Below are positions 1 through 11,943 of a stretch of DNA of 64,000 nucleotides, piece by piece; the stretch's first letter is position 1, and every line of letters begins with the position of its first letter. The notes below the pieces were generated by a model. The model was not told the DNA's origin. It did no database searches and worked only from the letters and a program-made list of their open reading frames with translations. A program made the position numbers and the translations under genes. The stretch is from Aquilaria yunnanensis. Its lineage: Eukaryota; Streptophyta; Magnoliopsida; Malvales; Thymelaeaceae. Location of the stretch: NCBI GenBank assembly GCA_039654915.1, contig JBDJPA010000012.1, forward strand, positions 806,001-870,000. Direction: 5' to 3'.

Positions 1-480
1 TCAACTTAAAGTAACTGGCCAAGTAGTAAGGAACAAATTAGGAGTTCAAATGTCACCGGTATAGATTTGGATGATCACACAACATATAGGTCGAGTGGAA
101 TATTGAAAAATCAATTTAAGCAATGGCAAGCCATTAGAGGTGTTGAGGCTAAAAGTGAGTTGGATAAATATCTAAATGAGAACTTGGAAGATGGTGATGA
201 GGACTTTAATGTTCTTGATTAGTAGAGGGTCAATCGCTGTAGGTTTCTCATACTTTCTTTAATTGCCCATGATCTTTTGGCTATTCCCGTATTTACTGTT
301 GCATCTAAATCAGCTTTTAGTACTAGAAGTCGCGTGCTTGATCCATTTTAGGAGTTCATTGTCCCCTAAAGATAGTAGAGACACTTATTTGTGAACAAGA
401 TTAGTGGAAACCTACATTGAGGAAGAAGCCTATCAATATTGAAGAACAGTTGCATGAAATCGAAAAGCTCGATCAAGGTA
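1..480 (+). pseudogene. hAT transposase C-terminal (dimerisation) remnant
   Basis: The reading frame from about 139 to 350 gives the hAT C-terminal dimerisation signature: a KSELDKYL stretch, an acidic linker, then RFLILSLIAHDLLAIP and a VASKSAFSTRSRVLDP-like block. This matches the end of RICESLEEPER/BED-zinc-finger hAT transposases. Two consecutive TAG codons near 221 replace the expected tryptophan pair. A TAG near 348 and a frameshift follow, after which the typical tail about the IVETLICEQD and RKKP residues resumes in another frame to about 480. The upstream catalytic part lies outside the window. It is a dead copy and cannot make protein. The fold assignment is firm; the exact family is inferred. 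Confidence 0.8.
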
Positions 481-1575
481 AATTTTGTTTTATTTTACCC
501 TATATTAATACGGAACGTTTGGTTTAATTAAGTGTCCAATTTCTTTGTTTGATTTTTTTTCTTTTTCTAAGATTTGGAGGCAATTTTATCTGAACTAGCC
601 GTTATTGATGTTGCTTGATGGTTAGTTTATGGCATATTCAAATTTAAATTGATTTCATAGTTTACTTCATCAATTATACTAATTATACTAGTATAATATT
701 CTATTTAGTTTACTTTGGGTGTTGGCTGCTGGCATTGGCTCACGCATTCAAGAGAAGAAATAATAGTTGTTGCTAGCATTGATTAACGACTGCTCCATCC
801 TAGTTTCTTCTATTGGCATTTCCATTCTTTTTCATTATATGGCACTATTTAAATCATTTTGCTCCTGCAGTTAGGACTTAGGTGTTGGCTACCTGTTGAC
901 TGTTGTTGCACTGCCTTTGTTTATTCATATTTCATCCCTACTTGAATGTTTATGTTTAAATGAATATTTTATGGCACTATTTTATATTTGTAGAATGTTT
1001 TATGTTTTATATTTAGGTTGGCAAAAAAAAAAACATGACCCTAAACCTAACCCTAGAATATTCAATTAGGGTTGGTTCATGCTAGGACCTCAATTGGGGT
1101 TAGGCCATCAATTAGAGACTATAAATGAGTCCAATAATTTCAAGTTTGAGCTCAAACCTGACATGAAACTTTCACCCCTAATTGGGGTATTGTGGTTGTA
1201 TGTGTCCACTGGAAGCTTTGTTCTTTTTAATAAAAAAATTAAAGTTTGTTTGTGAAAAACTAGTATTGATTTTGACATTTTATCTATTGAGTTACGAAGC
1301 ATGATCAATAAAGATCTTACATGGATGTATTGTTTCATGTGAATTATTTGGTTTTAGTGTTTCCAAATGCTCTTATGTAGTGTTAGATGCATCAAGAACT
1401 TTTCAGTAAATTTTTACATTGTTTTGTATGACAATCTCACTTTCACTAACAGTTGAAAAAGCAAGTATGACTTATTTCATTTTTTGTTTCTTGCATATTT
1501 AATTTTATCACATAAAATTTTACGCACATTTTAGTAAAATTATTTGTGTAGCATCTATAATATGATGGCAAAAAG
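481..1575. other. AT-rich spacer, no gene seen
   Basis: No open frame with family character was found on either strand. The stretch holds poly-A/T runs and a short CCCTAAACC-like patch near 1038, which is too short to be an interstitial telomere tract. Confidence 0.6.
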
Positions 1576-2237
1576 ATTGGAAACGGGTAAAATTTATTGG
1601 GAGTCACTTAGTTTATTTTTTTTTTATCCTAAATAGGTACCTGAGCTTCAAGTTGTCATAGTGAGATATCTTTCCTTCTACTATGCGTCTTAATCAAATA
1701 CTTTCTGTTAATTTTAGTATTAAGTCTAACAAAAAATGCTAACCTAACATAAAAAAACACTAAAATAAATCATCAAATAATGCTTGTAGTCTTCTAACTT
1801 TTCCTATCAACAATTTTAAACCCTAAACTTTTTTCATGACCTCCTTCATCCCTATCCTCCTTCTTGGTTCTCCTGCTCTTCATTGCCACCTCATTCTGCT
1901 CTCTGACCATCACCCAGAAATTTCATCGTTTCTTGCTAGCCAACATAGACTGGCTGAATTCCACCGCCAAGCTCGACAATGTACTCAAATCAAGTTGATT
2001 TTGCACATAAAGCCCTCAAGTCAATTGAATTAAGTATGCTTTTCTTGAACAATTTTAGAAACCTAAAAATTTCCAACTTCAATTCATTCCAAAAAAGGAT
2101 AAATTGGTTTCCTAAACCATAGGACTATTGTTGCCCATTCAAAGACAAACAAAACCCACCCAACGATCGACAACAATGGCTATCACGAAATGTCAGAGAT
2201 GACTGTGATGGTCGAGGTTCCATGAGTTTCGGATAAA

Positions 2238-2395
2238 GGGCTGAAGGATTTTGTAGCAGTAATGGAGGGCATTAGGCTGAAGGGCCGTCGCTGTCATGGA
2301 AGATTTTGTAACAGCGATAATTGGTTGAAGGGCTGAAGGGCCATTGCGGTCATAGAGGATTTTGTAGCAGTTATGGTCGGCGGTTGAAGGGCAGT
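2238..2395. repeat. Degenerate tandem repeat of about 56 bp inside the Mutator-like element
   Basis: The word GGCTGAAGGGCC recurs at 2275 and 2331, each followed by a GTCAT...GATTTTGTAGCAG block. A shortened unit precedes at 2238. No coding sense was found. Confidence 0.6.
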
Positions 2396-2734
2396 TGGGG
2401 ACTAGAGGGTCTTCGGGCTGGCAACTGAAGGTTGGTCAGTGACAGCAGCTGCGCTGGTAGTTTTTAGGTGGAGGTGGGAGCAAGGAGGTTAGGGTTTTGT
2501 GGGGCTGGATGGGGGCAACATTAAGTTTAGTGGAAGTTTAAGAATTATAATTAGTAATTGGAAAAGTTTGATGACTAAAGTTGTAATTTTAAGTTTAGGT
2601 TAATGTTAATTAATGCCATGTCAGCATTTTCTATCCAATTTAATGGAAAATTTGATGGAAAGTATTTGAATGGGGCGCACAATGAGAAGAAAGGTAGCTC
2701 GTTAGGACAATCTTAAGGTCGCGTATCCAATTAG

Positions 2735-3152
2735 CAAGGTTGTTAAAATCGCGATCCTGATAGGAGAATCGTACGATCTTACGATCCTAACATAGAAAAC
2801 CTTGTCAAAACGTTGTAGGATCGAATGCATGGTAGGATCATAGTAGGATCGCAACTAGGATTGTAGGATCGTAGAATCGAAAGATCCTATCGATCCTACC
2901 CGGTTATTAATTTTTATTGGGGGTAAATTACATGGATGGTCCCTAACATTTGATTTTCATTCTTTTTTCATCTCTTGTTTATTAAATGTTCTCTTTAAAT
3001 CCTAAACCTATTAAAAACATCCTATTTTGGTTCCAAATTCATTAAAAACATTTCATTTTGATCCCCAATTGGATGAAATTTGTTAACTTAAGGTAGCTGT
3101 CTAATAAAAACTTTTTAAAGCATAATTTAAATTATTTAGTAACTGTCTTACT

Positions 3153-3189
<37 letters not shown>

Positions 3190-3707
3190 AATGTAACAAT
3201 AATAATAATATTTTTTACAATTAATGGATATTCAAATTACCAGTTTTTCCTATCTGTAAGTTGAACTTATTTCATCAAGAAGAAAAAAATTACTAATTTT
3301 AAATTATTTACATATTGTAAAAAAATAATTATACATTTTAAATTTATTAGAAGTCAATTATTGATATTTAAATTATGGACCTTGCACTCTTTTCTATTTG
3401 TCAATAATGTGTTTGTTCATGAATTTTTTTCATACTTGTATTAATTATTTTATTGATTATGTTGATGTATACTATATTAAAGTTTGAATTTTGCTTGTAT
3501 TGTATCAATAATTAGGTTTTACCATTACTATGACACTAAAATTTTACTTGAGTTTTTAATATAATTGGTCTTTTACATAAACTATATTATTTAGACAAGA
3601 AATTTTAAGTTTTTTGTAGGATCTTACGATCTACAATCCGATTTTATGATCCCGATCTTGCACGGCAAAAAACGATCCTTGGTAGGATCCCGATCTTAAC
3701 AACCTTG
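2735..3707. mobile_element. Non-autonomous hAT-type element, 973 bp, 8-bp target duplication
   Basis: The left end starts CAAGGTTGTTAAAATCG at 2735 and the right end is its near-perfect inverse, ending at 3707. Both sides carry the exact 8-bp word CCAATTAG (2727-2734 and 3708-3715), diagnostic of hAT-like transposition. No transposase frame exists inside. Both subterminal zones (2745-2910 and 3610-3700) are dense in GGATCGTA/TACGATCC words in both orientations, a plausible array of transposase-binding motifs. It sits inside the right arm of the Mutator-like element, so it is the younger of the two. The superfamily rests on the 8-bp duplication and the CA start. Confidence 0.85.
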
Positions 3708-3767
3708 CCAATTAGGGCACAAAAATAAGCTAGGTGACCCATTGTAGATTTTACCCAATTGGAAACC

Positions 3768-6695
3768 ATACGAGTATAAATTGGTCTACACAACTAGCGA
3801 CATTTGAGGTGGTTGCTTGACTCCCTAATCCCTATCTCCTTGGGCTCTAATATGGTCAGGAGTAGATGAAATTTGACAGTTTGAAAATGACCTTAGATAA
3901 GATCATATTGCTAATGCCCTTGTGTAACAACATCCAAGAATAATAGTAATACTAAAAACAATAGCAACACTTCCTTTGTTCCATATCTATTGAATCATTT
4001 AATTGAGCAAGGAGATTAAGAAAGTGAAAAAAGTGTTCATGCCATTTCCACTTTTACCCTTAACTTTTTATATATAAATTTATAAAGTTAGAAAAAGTGA
4101 ATATTAAAATGATAATTTGAATGATAGCAAGGTAAAATAATTTATTAAAAATGAAACTATTGTAAAGATTTTGAACTATATAAAATAGAATAGGTTGTAA
4201 TAATTTTGGGATGGAGGAAGGAAAGAGGATCAATAAAATAAGAAATTAAAGTATGAAAATAGCCAAGGTTAAAAGACAATATGCACCAAGCTTAAAAAAG
4301 CAAAGCTCGTAAACCTCAAGTACAGGTGCAACAGTCGAAGGTCTTATACGTATATCACCATAACTATAAGGGTCCATTAATAGTAGTGTGCACTTACATT
4401 CTTTTCCCATTATGATGCATTTTAGAATACATTAATTTAAAAAAAAAATTATTTCTTGTGAGTGTAAAAGTAAAAAAAAAATTAATTAATGCATTTTTTG
4501 GGAAAAGAATTAGTGTAAAAATTAATTTATTCTAAAGTTTTTCATTGAAATAATAAAATGATATTCAAATCATTGTAGTTTTCATCCTTATCTTCACTAA
4601 TTCTTGTATTTATTTATCAAGTTCCTACTTAATATTTTTATCTTGTTGGTATTTTTTCATGGCATTTCATTACAGAAGAATCTTTTATGATTTGGAGTTG
4701 GATCAGTTTTTTTCTCAAACAATCCTGTTTCTTGCATTTCTACTGGTATTTTATGAAATCGTTTCGGGTCATAGATTTTCTTATGCAATGTCATTTTTGG
4801 GATTATTTTGCATTTAATCTCTTGTAATCTGATTCTTCCATCTACTTTGTATTAACTTAGTTTTTTGGTAGTTTATTATCAATTACACATTGTAAAAGTG
4901 CCTCTTAATTATTTTTTTCATAATATTTGGATTAAATTTGGATTTTAAAGCTTGAGGATCTTGAAGGATGTGGAAAAAGTATTTGTTATGGGTTTCTATA
5001 AATATTTGCAAATTTGGGTTATTTAGAAGTTAACTCATGAGTTTTTTAGATTTCCTCCTCTACTTGGTTATCTAGGCTCTTTCTGGTTTGTGGATGCTTC
5101 CAAACTTCAAGTTTTTATTTGTGAAGAAATAGGATATTGTATTGACAGAATTTTTTTTTTCGTTTGGCAATAAAATAGTTTCAAAATTGTACAACATTAT
5201 TTTCTCAATTACATAATATGATTATGTATTATTACGGATGTCAACAGATATATGTCTCAACAAATATCCAACTATATCATATCTGACATATAGAATTGTT
5301 TCCATAATTAAATGGATTTAGAGCGAGTTTAGATTTTATTTTTTGTCTCATTGGATGTAAATAGGATGTGGGTTTAGGTTTACCCACCCCATATTCTACA
5401 TGTGTGTGTATGTATAATTTCCTCAACTGTGAAAGTAGAAGGTCTTACACATAAAAAATCTTCCACTTTAGTGATCCTTTACAGCATTGGATTACTTGTT
5501 CAAGACCCACTTTTGTAGGCATGAGATGTGGAAGAAAATACTTAGAAATGGGTGTAGAATCAACTAGCAAAAATCCTAGTCAAGGAAGGGCTTACTATAA
5601 CTTTGAAGAAAGACTTAAAGTAAAGCTTTCTCACTCACTCGGGAAAGGCTCAACGTTGAATTGAGATTTGATTAGTCTAAAAAAATTGAGTCCTGTTAGA
5701 AAGGGAATGAATGGGCAATATAATTTAATAAAACGTCATAATGTACTTTGCTACTTGTAATTGCAGAAAAGCATCATTATAAGATCAAAACAAGATAGCT
5801 AAGGTGAAGCTCTACAGAAGGTTCTCACATTTTTCTTCACAAAGTTATACACTTGTACTTGCACTACTGTTAAGTGCGTGCTTATTTCACTAATTTAATT
5901 TTGATAAACTGTTTATGTTTTCTCTGTGGCTAAGTGAATTTCTATTTTTATTATTAATATTTTTATTTTTGAATATCAATTTAATGTTTTTATTATGGTA
6001 CTTTATGATAGAATTACTATTTTTTATTAAAATAATATGTAGCAGGTTGGTGGATTTTATCCGATCCTATCCACCTTAAAATGGATAGAATATGAATGTT
6101 AAAATTATAAAACTAATGAATGGTAGATAGGATAAGGATTGAGTATCTAACATGATGGACAGGATGCGAGTTTAGTATTATCCTACCCACATTATTTTCA
6201 TTTGTCATCCTTATGTATTATGTTGGAAGTGTTAAGATTTTTGTAATATCTTCTTATTTGATCAAGTACGAGTTGTCTAAGTGTATCTTTTTGGAAATAA
6301 TAATAATAATGGATTGATGATGAAAAAGTCAAGTGATTTGCTTTTCATTCTCATGCAAACATGGAAAAATTAGCCTAATTTCAAAAAACTTGAAAATTTT
6401 CTCTCTCACATTTCAATTTACCATGAAATCACAAAAGATCTATAAAGATGTGGTCATAATTGATGTACAATTTAGATGAATAATTAATATATAAAAAATA
6501 ATAATTTTTTAAATCTTTGTTGAACATATATTTTATGTTGATTTGGATTAATGTCATGTTTTGTCAGGTTTAGGTATTAGGTTATTTTGAGTATGGTTCA
6601 ATTTAGGATTTGAGCTATTCTAAGTTCAAGTCATTTGGGTTTGGGTTCTTAGGTTTTGCTTAGATCAGGTTCATCTAATTAAAGGTTGGGTTGGG
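3768..6695. other. AT-rich spacer with one weak MITE candidate
   Basis: No supported gene. Positions about 4388-4530 contain an imperfect inverted pair around the word ATTCTTTTCCCA and its inverse TGGGAAAAGAAT, each next to an ATGCATT word. This looks like a short decayed MITE. The rest is poly-A/T-rich with GGATGTCAA-type words near 5236 and their inverse near 6205, possibly the ends of another decayed element. Confidence 0.4.
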
Positions 6696-9428
6696 TGTTG
6701 ACACCCAATTTCGTCCGACCGTAAAAAAAAATTAATTAAAAATTTTTAAAAAAATTAATTAATATATATTTAATAATAAAAATTAGTTTAAGGGGGGAAT
6801 TTTTGTTTTATAGGTTATATATATATATATATCTATGTGTGTCTATAAAATATAAAAGAAAAAAAAATTGAAAAAAATTGACAAAAATGAAAAATTTGGG
6901 GTGAAAATGACAAAAATGAGAAGTTTGGGAAGAATCTGACGAAATCTGGAAGTTCTAGGGAAATTTTGGTGATTATTCGCAAGGTTTGGGCCTGGCCGAC
7001 AGAAAAGACAAATTTGACTCAATCAGAAGCTTTAGGAACATAGCAGAAGTCAAAGAGACACAAAGGACTAAAATTGTTATTTTAACAATTTACGAGATAA
7101 GTTTTTTTTTAATTAAATTTTGAATTATTTTTAATTAAAGAAGTCCATCACTCCTTCCCCTATAAATATGGGTCCAAATATGTGAAGAAATATGGAAATT
7201 TTGGTAAGATTTGAGCTCCTATTTTAAAAAGGAAAAAATGTAGCTCTAGTCCCTGATTCTCCTTCCTCACCCAGAAAAATCCTAAACTTCTATTCTTGCT
7301 CCCTGCTGCCAACGTCTCTAAACCAAAACCATTTTTTTCGTCAATCCTTTCACCGTTGTCCTCACACCGGCCACCATCCTCATCCTCCCTGGAACAATCC
7401 TAGCCGCCGTCGTCAAGTCCAGCCATCCGATTGCACTATTGTTGCCGGAAAACGAAGAAAAGCAAAGAAAACACCCGCCAGATTTGAATTTCTTTCTTTT
7501 GGGTATAACCCTTTTTTAACACTTCTACTTCTCATATTATTTCATTCAAGTCACTAACCTTTCTTTTCTTTTTGCAGAAACTAACTATTGACTCTTGTGT
7601 ATTTATTTGTTTATCTATTCTTTTTATTTATTTATTTTTTTCTTAATAAAAGGTTATACCTCCTACTTTTTAAGTGGATGGCCAAAACGCCCCACTTTAT
7701 TTTTATTTATTTCTTTTATTTATTGTCCTTTAATTTTCCTTTATTTACTTTATGTGTTTTTCTTTATTTATTTATTTTCATATGTTATTTACTTTATTCA
7801 CTTTTATTTTTTTTAAGTGAATGGCTAACACTTTTCTTTCTTTATTTATTTATTTACTTTATGCAATTTTATTTTTTATGTGGATGGTTAAACTTATCTC
7901 ACTTATTTCACTTTTAGCCAAAAAAAATAAATAAATAATAACAAATTAAAAGAAGAGTTTTTTTTGTGAATAATTAACCTTATTCCACTTATTTTTTAGG
8001 GTTAATCAAGAATCCATTTTTATTTTTTTCAACAAAGCCCCCCATCCTCTATTATTTTGGAACACATATTTTTTATTTTCTTTTAAAATAACAAAAGTTA
8101 ACCTTTCATTCCTTTTTATTAAAAATAAAAAAATAAAAAATCATAACCAGGGGTAAAATCATTTTTTTAAGCATATATTTAAAATCTATAGATTAGATAA
8201 CCTTTTTTTAAAAAAATCTTTCATCATTAAAAAGAATAAAGAAAAATAAAAAAATAAAATTACCAAAAAAAATTAATATTAAAATCATTAAAAATCCAAT
8301 AAAAAATTACGACAAAAAAAATTAATAATTAATTAAATAGCTAACCATAAATAGAATTTAAATTAAATTCCATATCCAAATGATCCGACAGGATCCATGG
8401 TTTGGAGGAAAAATATCAAACTTTTTTTTAAATAATAAATCAAATGAAGTATCCATAAAATAAAATTAATTTTTTTAGATAATTACTTTAAAAAAATCTT
8501 TCATCCAGTAAAAAGAGTAATAATAAAAAAAAAATTAAATAAAAGAAATATATGAATATTAAGACTTTATATTTTACTTATTTCTTTTAAAATAGCAAAT
8601 ATAATTTTTTTGGTTCCTTTATTAAATAAATAAAAAATTCATAACCAAGTGATTCCACAAAAAAATTAAATTCTTTTTAAGTATATTTTAGATTTATCAA
8701 TTAGATGTATATTTTTAGACTTATAAATTAGATAATTACAAAAAAAAATTACAAAAAAAATCTTTTATCAAATAAAAAGAAAAGAAATACAAAACAAAGA
8801 AAAAAGATATATATATAATTTTTTTAAATAGAATTAACATTAAGGCTATTAAAATTCCAAAAGTTCACAAAAATTTATGACAAATTAAGAATTAAGATTT
8901 TAAATTAAAATCCATGTCCGAGTGATCCGATAGGATTCATGGCTTGGAGAAAAACAAATTTTTTTAAATGAAAAAAATTAAGGATCGGAATAAAAATCCA
9001 TATTCTGATAATTCGGCAGAATTTATGATATGGATTATTAATTACTTAAAATATTTAATAATTAACTAAAATTTCATCAAATTTTGTGTCCGGGTGATTC
9101 GACAGAATCCATGGTTCGGAAATATCGATTTTAAAATTACGCAAATTAATTATCAAGATTTTTTTTAAATCCACATTAATTCAAAAATCCCTAACTAGAT
9201 GATTTAGTTAAAATTTCTGGTTTTGAAAATTAACTGAATTTATTTAAAAGCAAGCAAAACAAAATTGAAATCAACTAAGGTACCAATTTTCTGGGCGTTA
9301 TAACAAAGTTGTTTTAACGTAATCGTACTCCCGAACCTTTGAACTCTCGCAGACCATTTTTAAGGTATCCAATCGACCTGAGCGAAAACAGATTGGTGGC
9401 GACTCCCGACAACCCGCACGTTGCCACA
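6696..9428. mobile_element. Solo LTR, Ty3/gypsy-like, about 2.7 kb
   Basis: It begins TGTTGACACCCAATTTCG at 6696 and ends ...GTTGCCACA at 9428, a TG...CA pair. The start and the TTGGTGGCGACTCC word near 9394 are typical of long LTRs of plant Ty3/gypsy elements. No primer-binding site or internal gag-pol follows, and no second copy is present, so this is a solo LTR. Flanking 5-mers (TTGGG and TTGTC) do not match well, so a target duplication is not confirmed. The interior is AT-rich with TTTATTTA runs (7590-7915). Toward its 3' end it carries diverged repeats of a GTCCGAGTGATCCGACAGGA-like word near 8380, 8915, 9010, 9085 and 9190. Confidence 0.75.
8370..9215 (+). repeat. Diverged subrepeats inside the solo LTR
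   Basis: About five copies of a unit built on TGATCCGACAGGATCCATGG occur near 8380, 8915, 9010, 9085 and 9190 with AT-rich spacers between. The last two are much decayed. Confidence 0.6.
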
Positions 9429-9780
9429 TTGTCTATAGTCAAATTCAAGTTGTTGAGTTTTCTAGTCAAATTAGATCTGATTGGGATTGGGTTCGGGTTG
9501 GTTGGGCTAAATCATTGTGTCATGTTCAATTTTGTCATCCCTTTGCCCTTCTAAGACTAAGAATCCTTTGGCACGAGAGAAACCTAACTCATTTGTGCTG
9601 GGATTGACTTAGGCATTATAGTATTTGTTTAGATAGAGGCTTACTTGTAATGAATTTATGTCATAAGATGATATAATTCTATTTTTAAATGATTGGAAAA
9701 TGACTAAGTTCATTATGATCCTTGAATGAATCAAATCTTTAAATTGTTAATATGTGAGTAATGTATTTGTTATATAATCA
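9429..9780. other. Short spacer before the LINE
   Basis: No gene seen. The exact 5' end of the LINE cannot be fixed and may lie within this stretch. Confidence 0.4.
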
Positions 9781-9822
9781 ATTAGAGTTCTCTAGTGTTC
9801 TCTTCCCTGATCCTCTAGCAAG

Positions 9823-10577
9823 GTGGAGTGGCAGGGTGATAATACTCGACCCCCTGAGGTTGATATGATCAAAGAGAATCAGGCCCCTACTGATGGGGGC
9901 TTGAATTCGAGCAGTTTGCATCCTTCCAGACCAGATTCAAGAAATGCTAAATGCATCCAAGAGTCAATGGATGAAATGGCATCTAGCGTAGAACCCAAAT
10001 TCAGTGAAGACACGTCAAACAGGACGTCTTATATGGATAAACTTCTGGATAAGGGGAAGGAGTCCAATTCCATCCACCATCCACATTTTTCCTAGGGAAA
10101 GATGATGACTTGGAGGATGAAGAGATGCCTGATGATGGTATCCCAACAGTCAGAATAAGCAAAGAGATGAGAGCAAACAAATGGCAACAATCAGTCACTG
10201 CTAAAGTTTTCGGAAGAAGGGTGGGTTATAACTACCTTTTCCCGAGACTGAAAAATCAATGGAAACCTAAGGGAGAGATAAGTTTTATTGACGTGGGAGA
10301 TGACTTTTTCCTATTCAAATTCTCCAATTATGATGACTTCAAAAGGGCTTTGTTTGAAGGATCGTGGTTTATTGGTCTCTATTACATGGCTATCCGACCG
10401 TCGGAGCGGGAGTTCAAAACAGAGCAAGCTGAAATCACTACTACAGCTATCTGGGCGAGGCTGCCAAAGCTCGCGGTTGACTACTATGAGGAAGAAATAT
10501 TACCGGAGATTGGTAACCGGTTGGGGGGTCTGCTCAGAATTAACACAAATACTGAGAATGAGTCTCAGGGTTAGTAT
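9823..10577 (+). pseudogene. LINE ORF1, N-terminal half (DUF4283-like)
   Basis: The frame from 9823 is shifted near 10095 to a second frame. That frame gives MPDDGIPTVRISKEM, then the VFGRRVGYNYLFPRLKNQW, DVGDDFFLFKFSNYDDF and IWARLPKL blocks typical of DUF4283 proteins encoded by plant L1 LINEs. It ends where the copia target duplication AGTAT begins. ORF1 proteins of this type bind LINE RNA. The frameshift and the in-frame TAG at 10572-10574 make it non-functional. Confidence 0.85.
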
Positions 10578-10751
10578 GAAAGAAGTTGAAAACAGAGTTT
10601 TGTTGTTGCACACTATCGAAGCACTTTCTCATTGGTTTATATACAGGTTTTGTAATACATGATAAACACTAGAGATAACTACAAGTAGGATAATATATAC
10701 AATATAATGAGCTATCTCTTGGAAGATATATCTTGACATTTATCTTCAATA
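10578..10751 (-). repeat. Copia 3' LTR
   Basis: 174 bp, matching 14928-15101 at all but one position by eye. The pol frame runs into this LTR before its stop. Confidence 0.93.
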
Positions 10752-11943
10752 CGCCCCGCAATCTCAAGGGTCTGTGGGCTATATTGAGATTGGAACGAAA
10801 TTTTTGAAAGTTTTGGACAGGTAACGGCTTGGTGAGGATGTCAGCAAGCTGATCTTTGGTTGATATGAAACGCACTTCCAAATTTCCTTGTGCCACCTTT
10901 TCACGTACAAAGTGAAAGTCTATCTCTATGTGCTTGGTCCTGGCGTGGAACATTGGATTGGCAGTCAAGTAGGTGGCACCTATATTGTCACACCAGAGAA
11001 CAGGTGATCGATGTAAGTAAACTCCAAGCTCGGATAGAAGCGATTGAATCCATATCAGTTCAGCTGTAGAGTTTGCTAATGATCTGTATTCAGCTTCGGT
11101 GCTTGAACGAGAAACAGTGGGCTGCTTTCGAGAACTCCAAGATATCAAATTTTCTCCCAAAAAAATGGCATAGCCACTTGTTGATCTCCTGTCATCTGCA
11201 CAGCCAGCCCAGTCTGCATCTGAGAATGCGCTAAGAAGATTGGATTTTGACCTCCAAATCCGTAGACCAAGCGAGACTGTGCTCTTTAAGTATCGAAGGA
11301 TGTGTTTAACAGCAGACCAATGTAACTCAGTAGGAGAATGCATGTACTGGCAGACTTTGTTTACGGCATAAGAAATGTCCGGCCGTGTGAGTGTAACATA
11401 TTGGAGTGCTCCAACAGTACTCCTGTACTCGGTAGCATCGCTGAGAGGATTTCCTGCAGTTTTGGATAGCTTCTCGCCAGTGGACATGGGAGTGGAGACT
11501 GGTTTCGCCTCAAGCATGTTGGTTCGAGCTAGTAACTCAAGAATGTACTTCTGTTGGGAGAGGATCACACCATGTGGATCATGAATGACTTCAATGCCAA
11601 GAAAGTAGCTTAGCGTTCCCAAGTCTTTTATTGCAAAATCTTCTCGCAGTGAGTGGAGCAGGCTATTTACAGCAGCTGTAGAAGATCCTGTAATGAAAAT
11701 ATCATCAACGTAGATCAAGAAATATATTGTAACACCATCATTCTTGAGTATAAAAAGGGATGTATCTGCTTTCGAGGGAACAAAACCAAGTTCCAACAGC
11801 TTCGAGCTTAGGCGAGAATACCATGCCCGGGGCGCCTGTTTCAGGCCATATAAGGCCTTGTTTAGTTTATAGACATAATTTGGATACTTTGGATTAGTGT
11901 AGCCTGGGGGCTGCTTCATGTAAATGCCCATGCAAGAATGCAT
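10669..11943 (-). pseudogene. Copia reverse transcriptase and RNase H
   Basis: A 424-residue frame picking up after the second frameshift. It contains YMKQPPGY, the catalytic [10 protein letters not shown], the [12 protein letters not shown] block, then the RNase H domain with [28 protein letters not shown] and LWCDN. The C-terminal [13 protein letters not shown] and [11 protein letters not shown] blocks are intact. The wording of the RNase H entry suggests the Ale/Retrofit lineage (inference). All catalytic residues that can be recognised are kept; only the frame is broken upstream. Confidence 0.9.

Larger units (their letters stand above)
1585..3756. mobile_element. Mutator-like element with about 250-bp imperfect terminal inverted repeats
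   Basis: The left end starts GGGTAAAAT at 1585 and the right end closes ATTTTACCC at 3756. Sequence inward from 1585 to about 1835 pairs with the reverse complement of 3756 back to about 2520 once the nested element at 2735-3707 is removed. Matching blocks include the G-TCACCTAG, AATACTTTC and AAATGCTGACAT regions. The 9-bp word ATTGGAAAC flanks it at 1576-1584 and 3758-3766 (one extra A on the right), as expected of Mutator superfamily insertions. The interior (1836-2520) has no transposase, so the copy is non-autonomous. It holds a tandem repeat of about 56 bp and a possibly captured coding scrap near 1850-2030. Arms look roughly 70% similar, so the insertion is old. Confidence 0.75.

Noticed and set aside
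1036..1080. Telomere-like CCCTAAACC words
   Set aside because: Only two or three degenerate units; too short to call an interstitial telomere.
1108..1338. Minus-strand 76-codon frame
   Set aside because: No recognisable domain and AT-rich spacer composition.
4388..4530. Small inverted pair that might be a MITE
   Set aside because: Paired words are short and the flanks show no target duplication; kept only as a note in the spacer entry.
7588..7917. 109-codon open frame rich in Phe/Leu/Tyr
   Set aside because: It is a product of TTTATTTA low-complexity DNA inside the solo LTR, with no family character.
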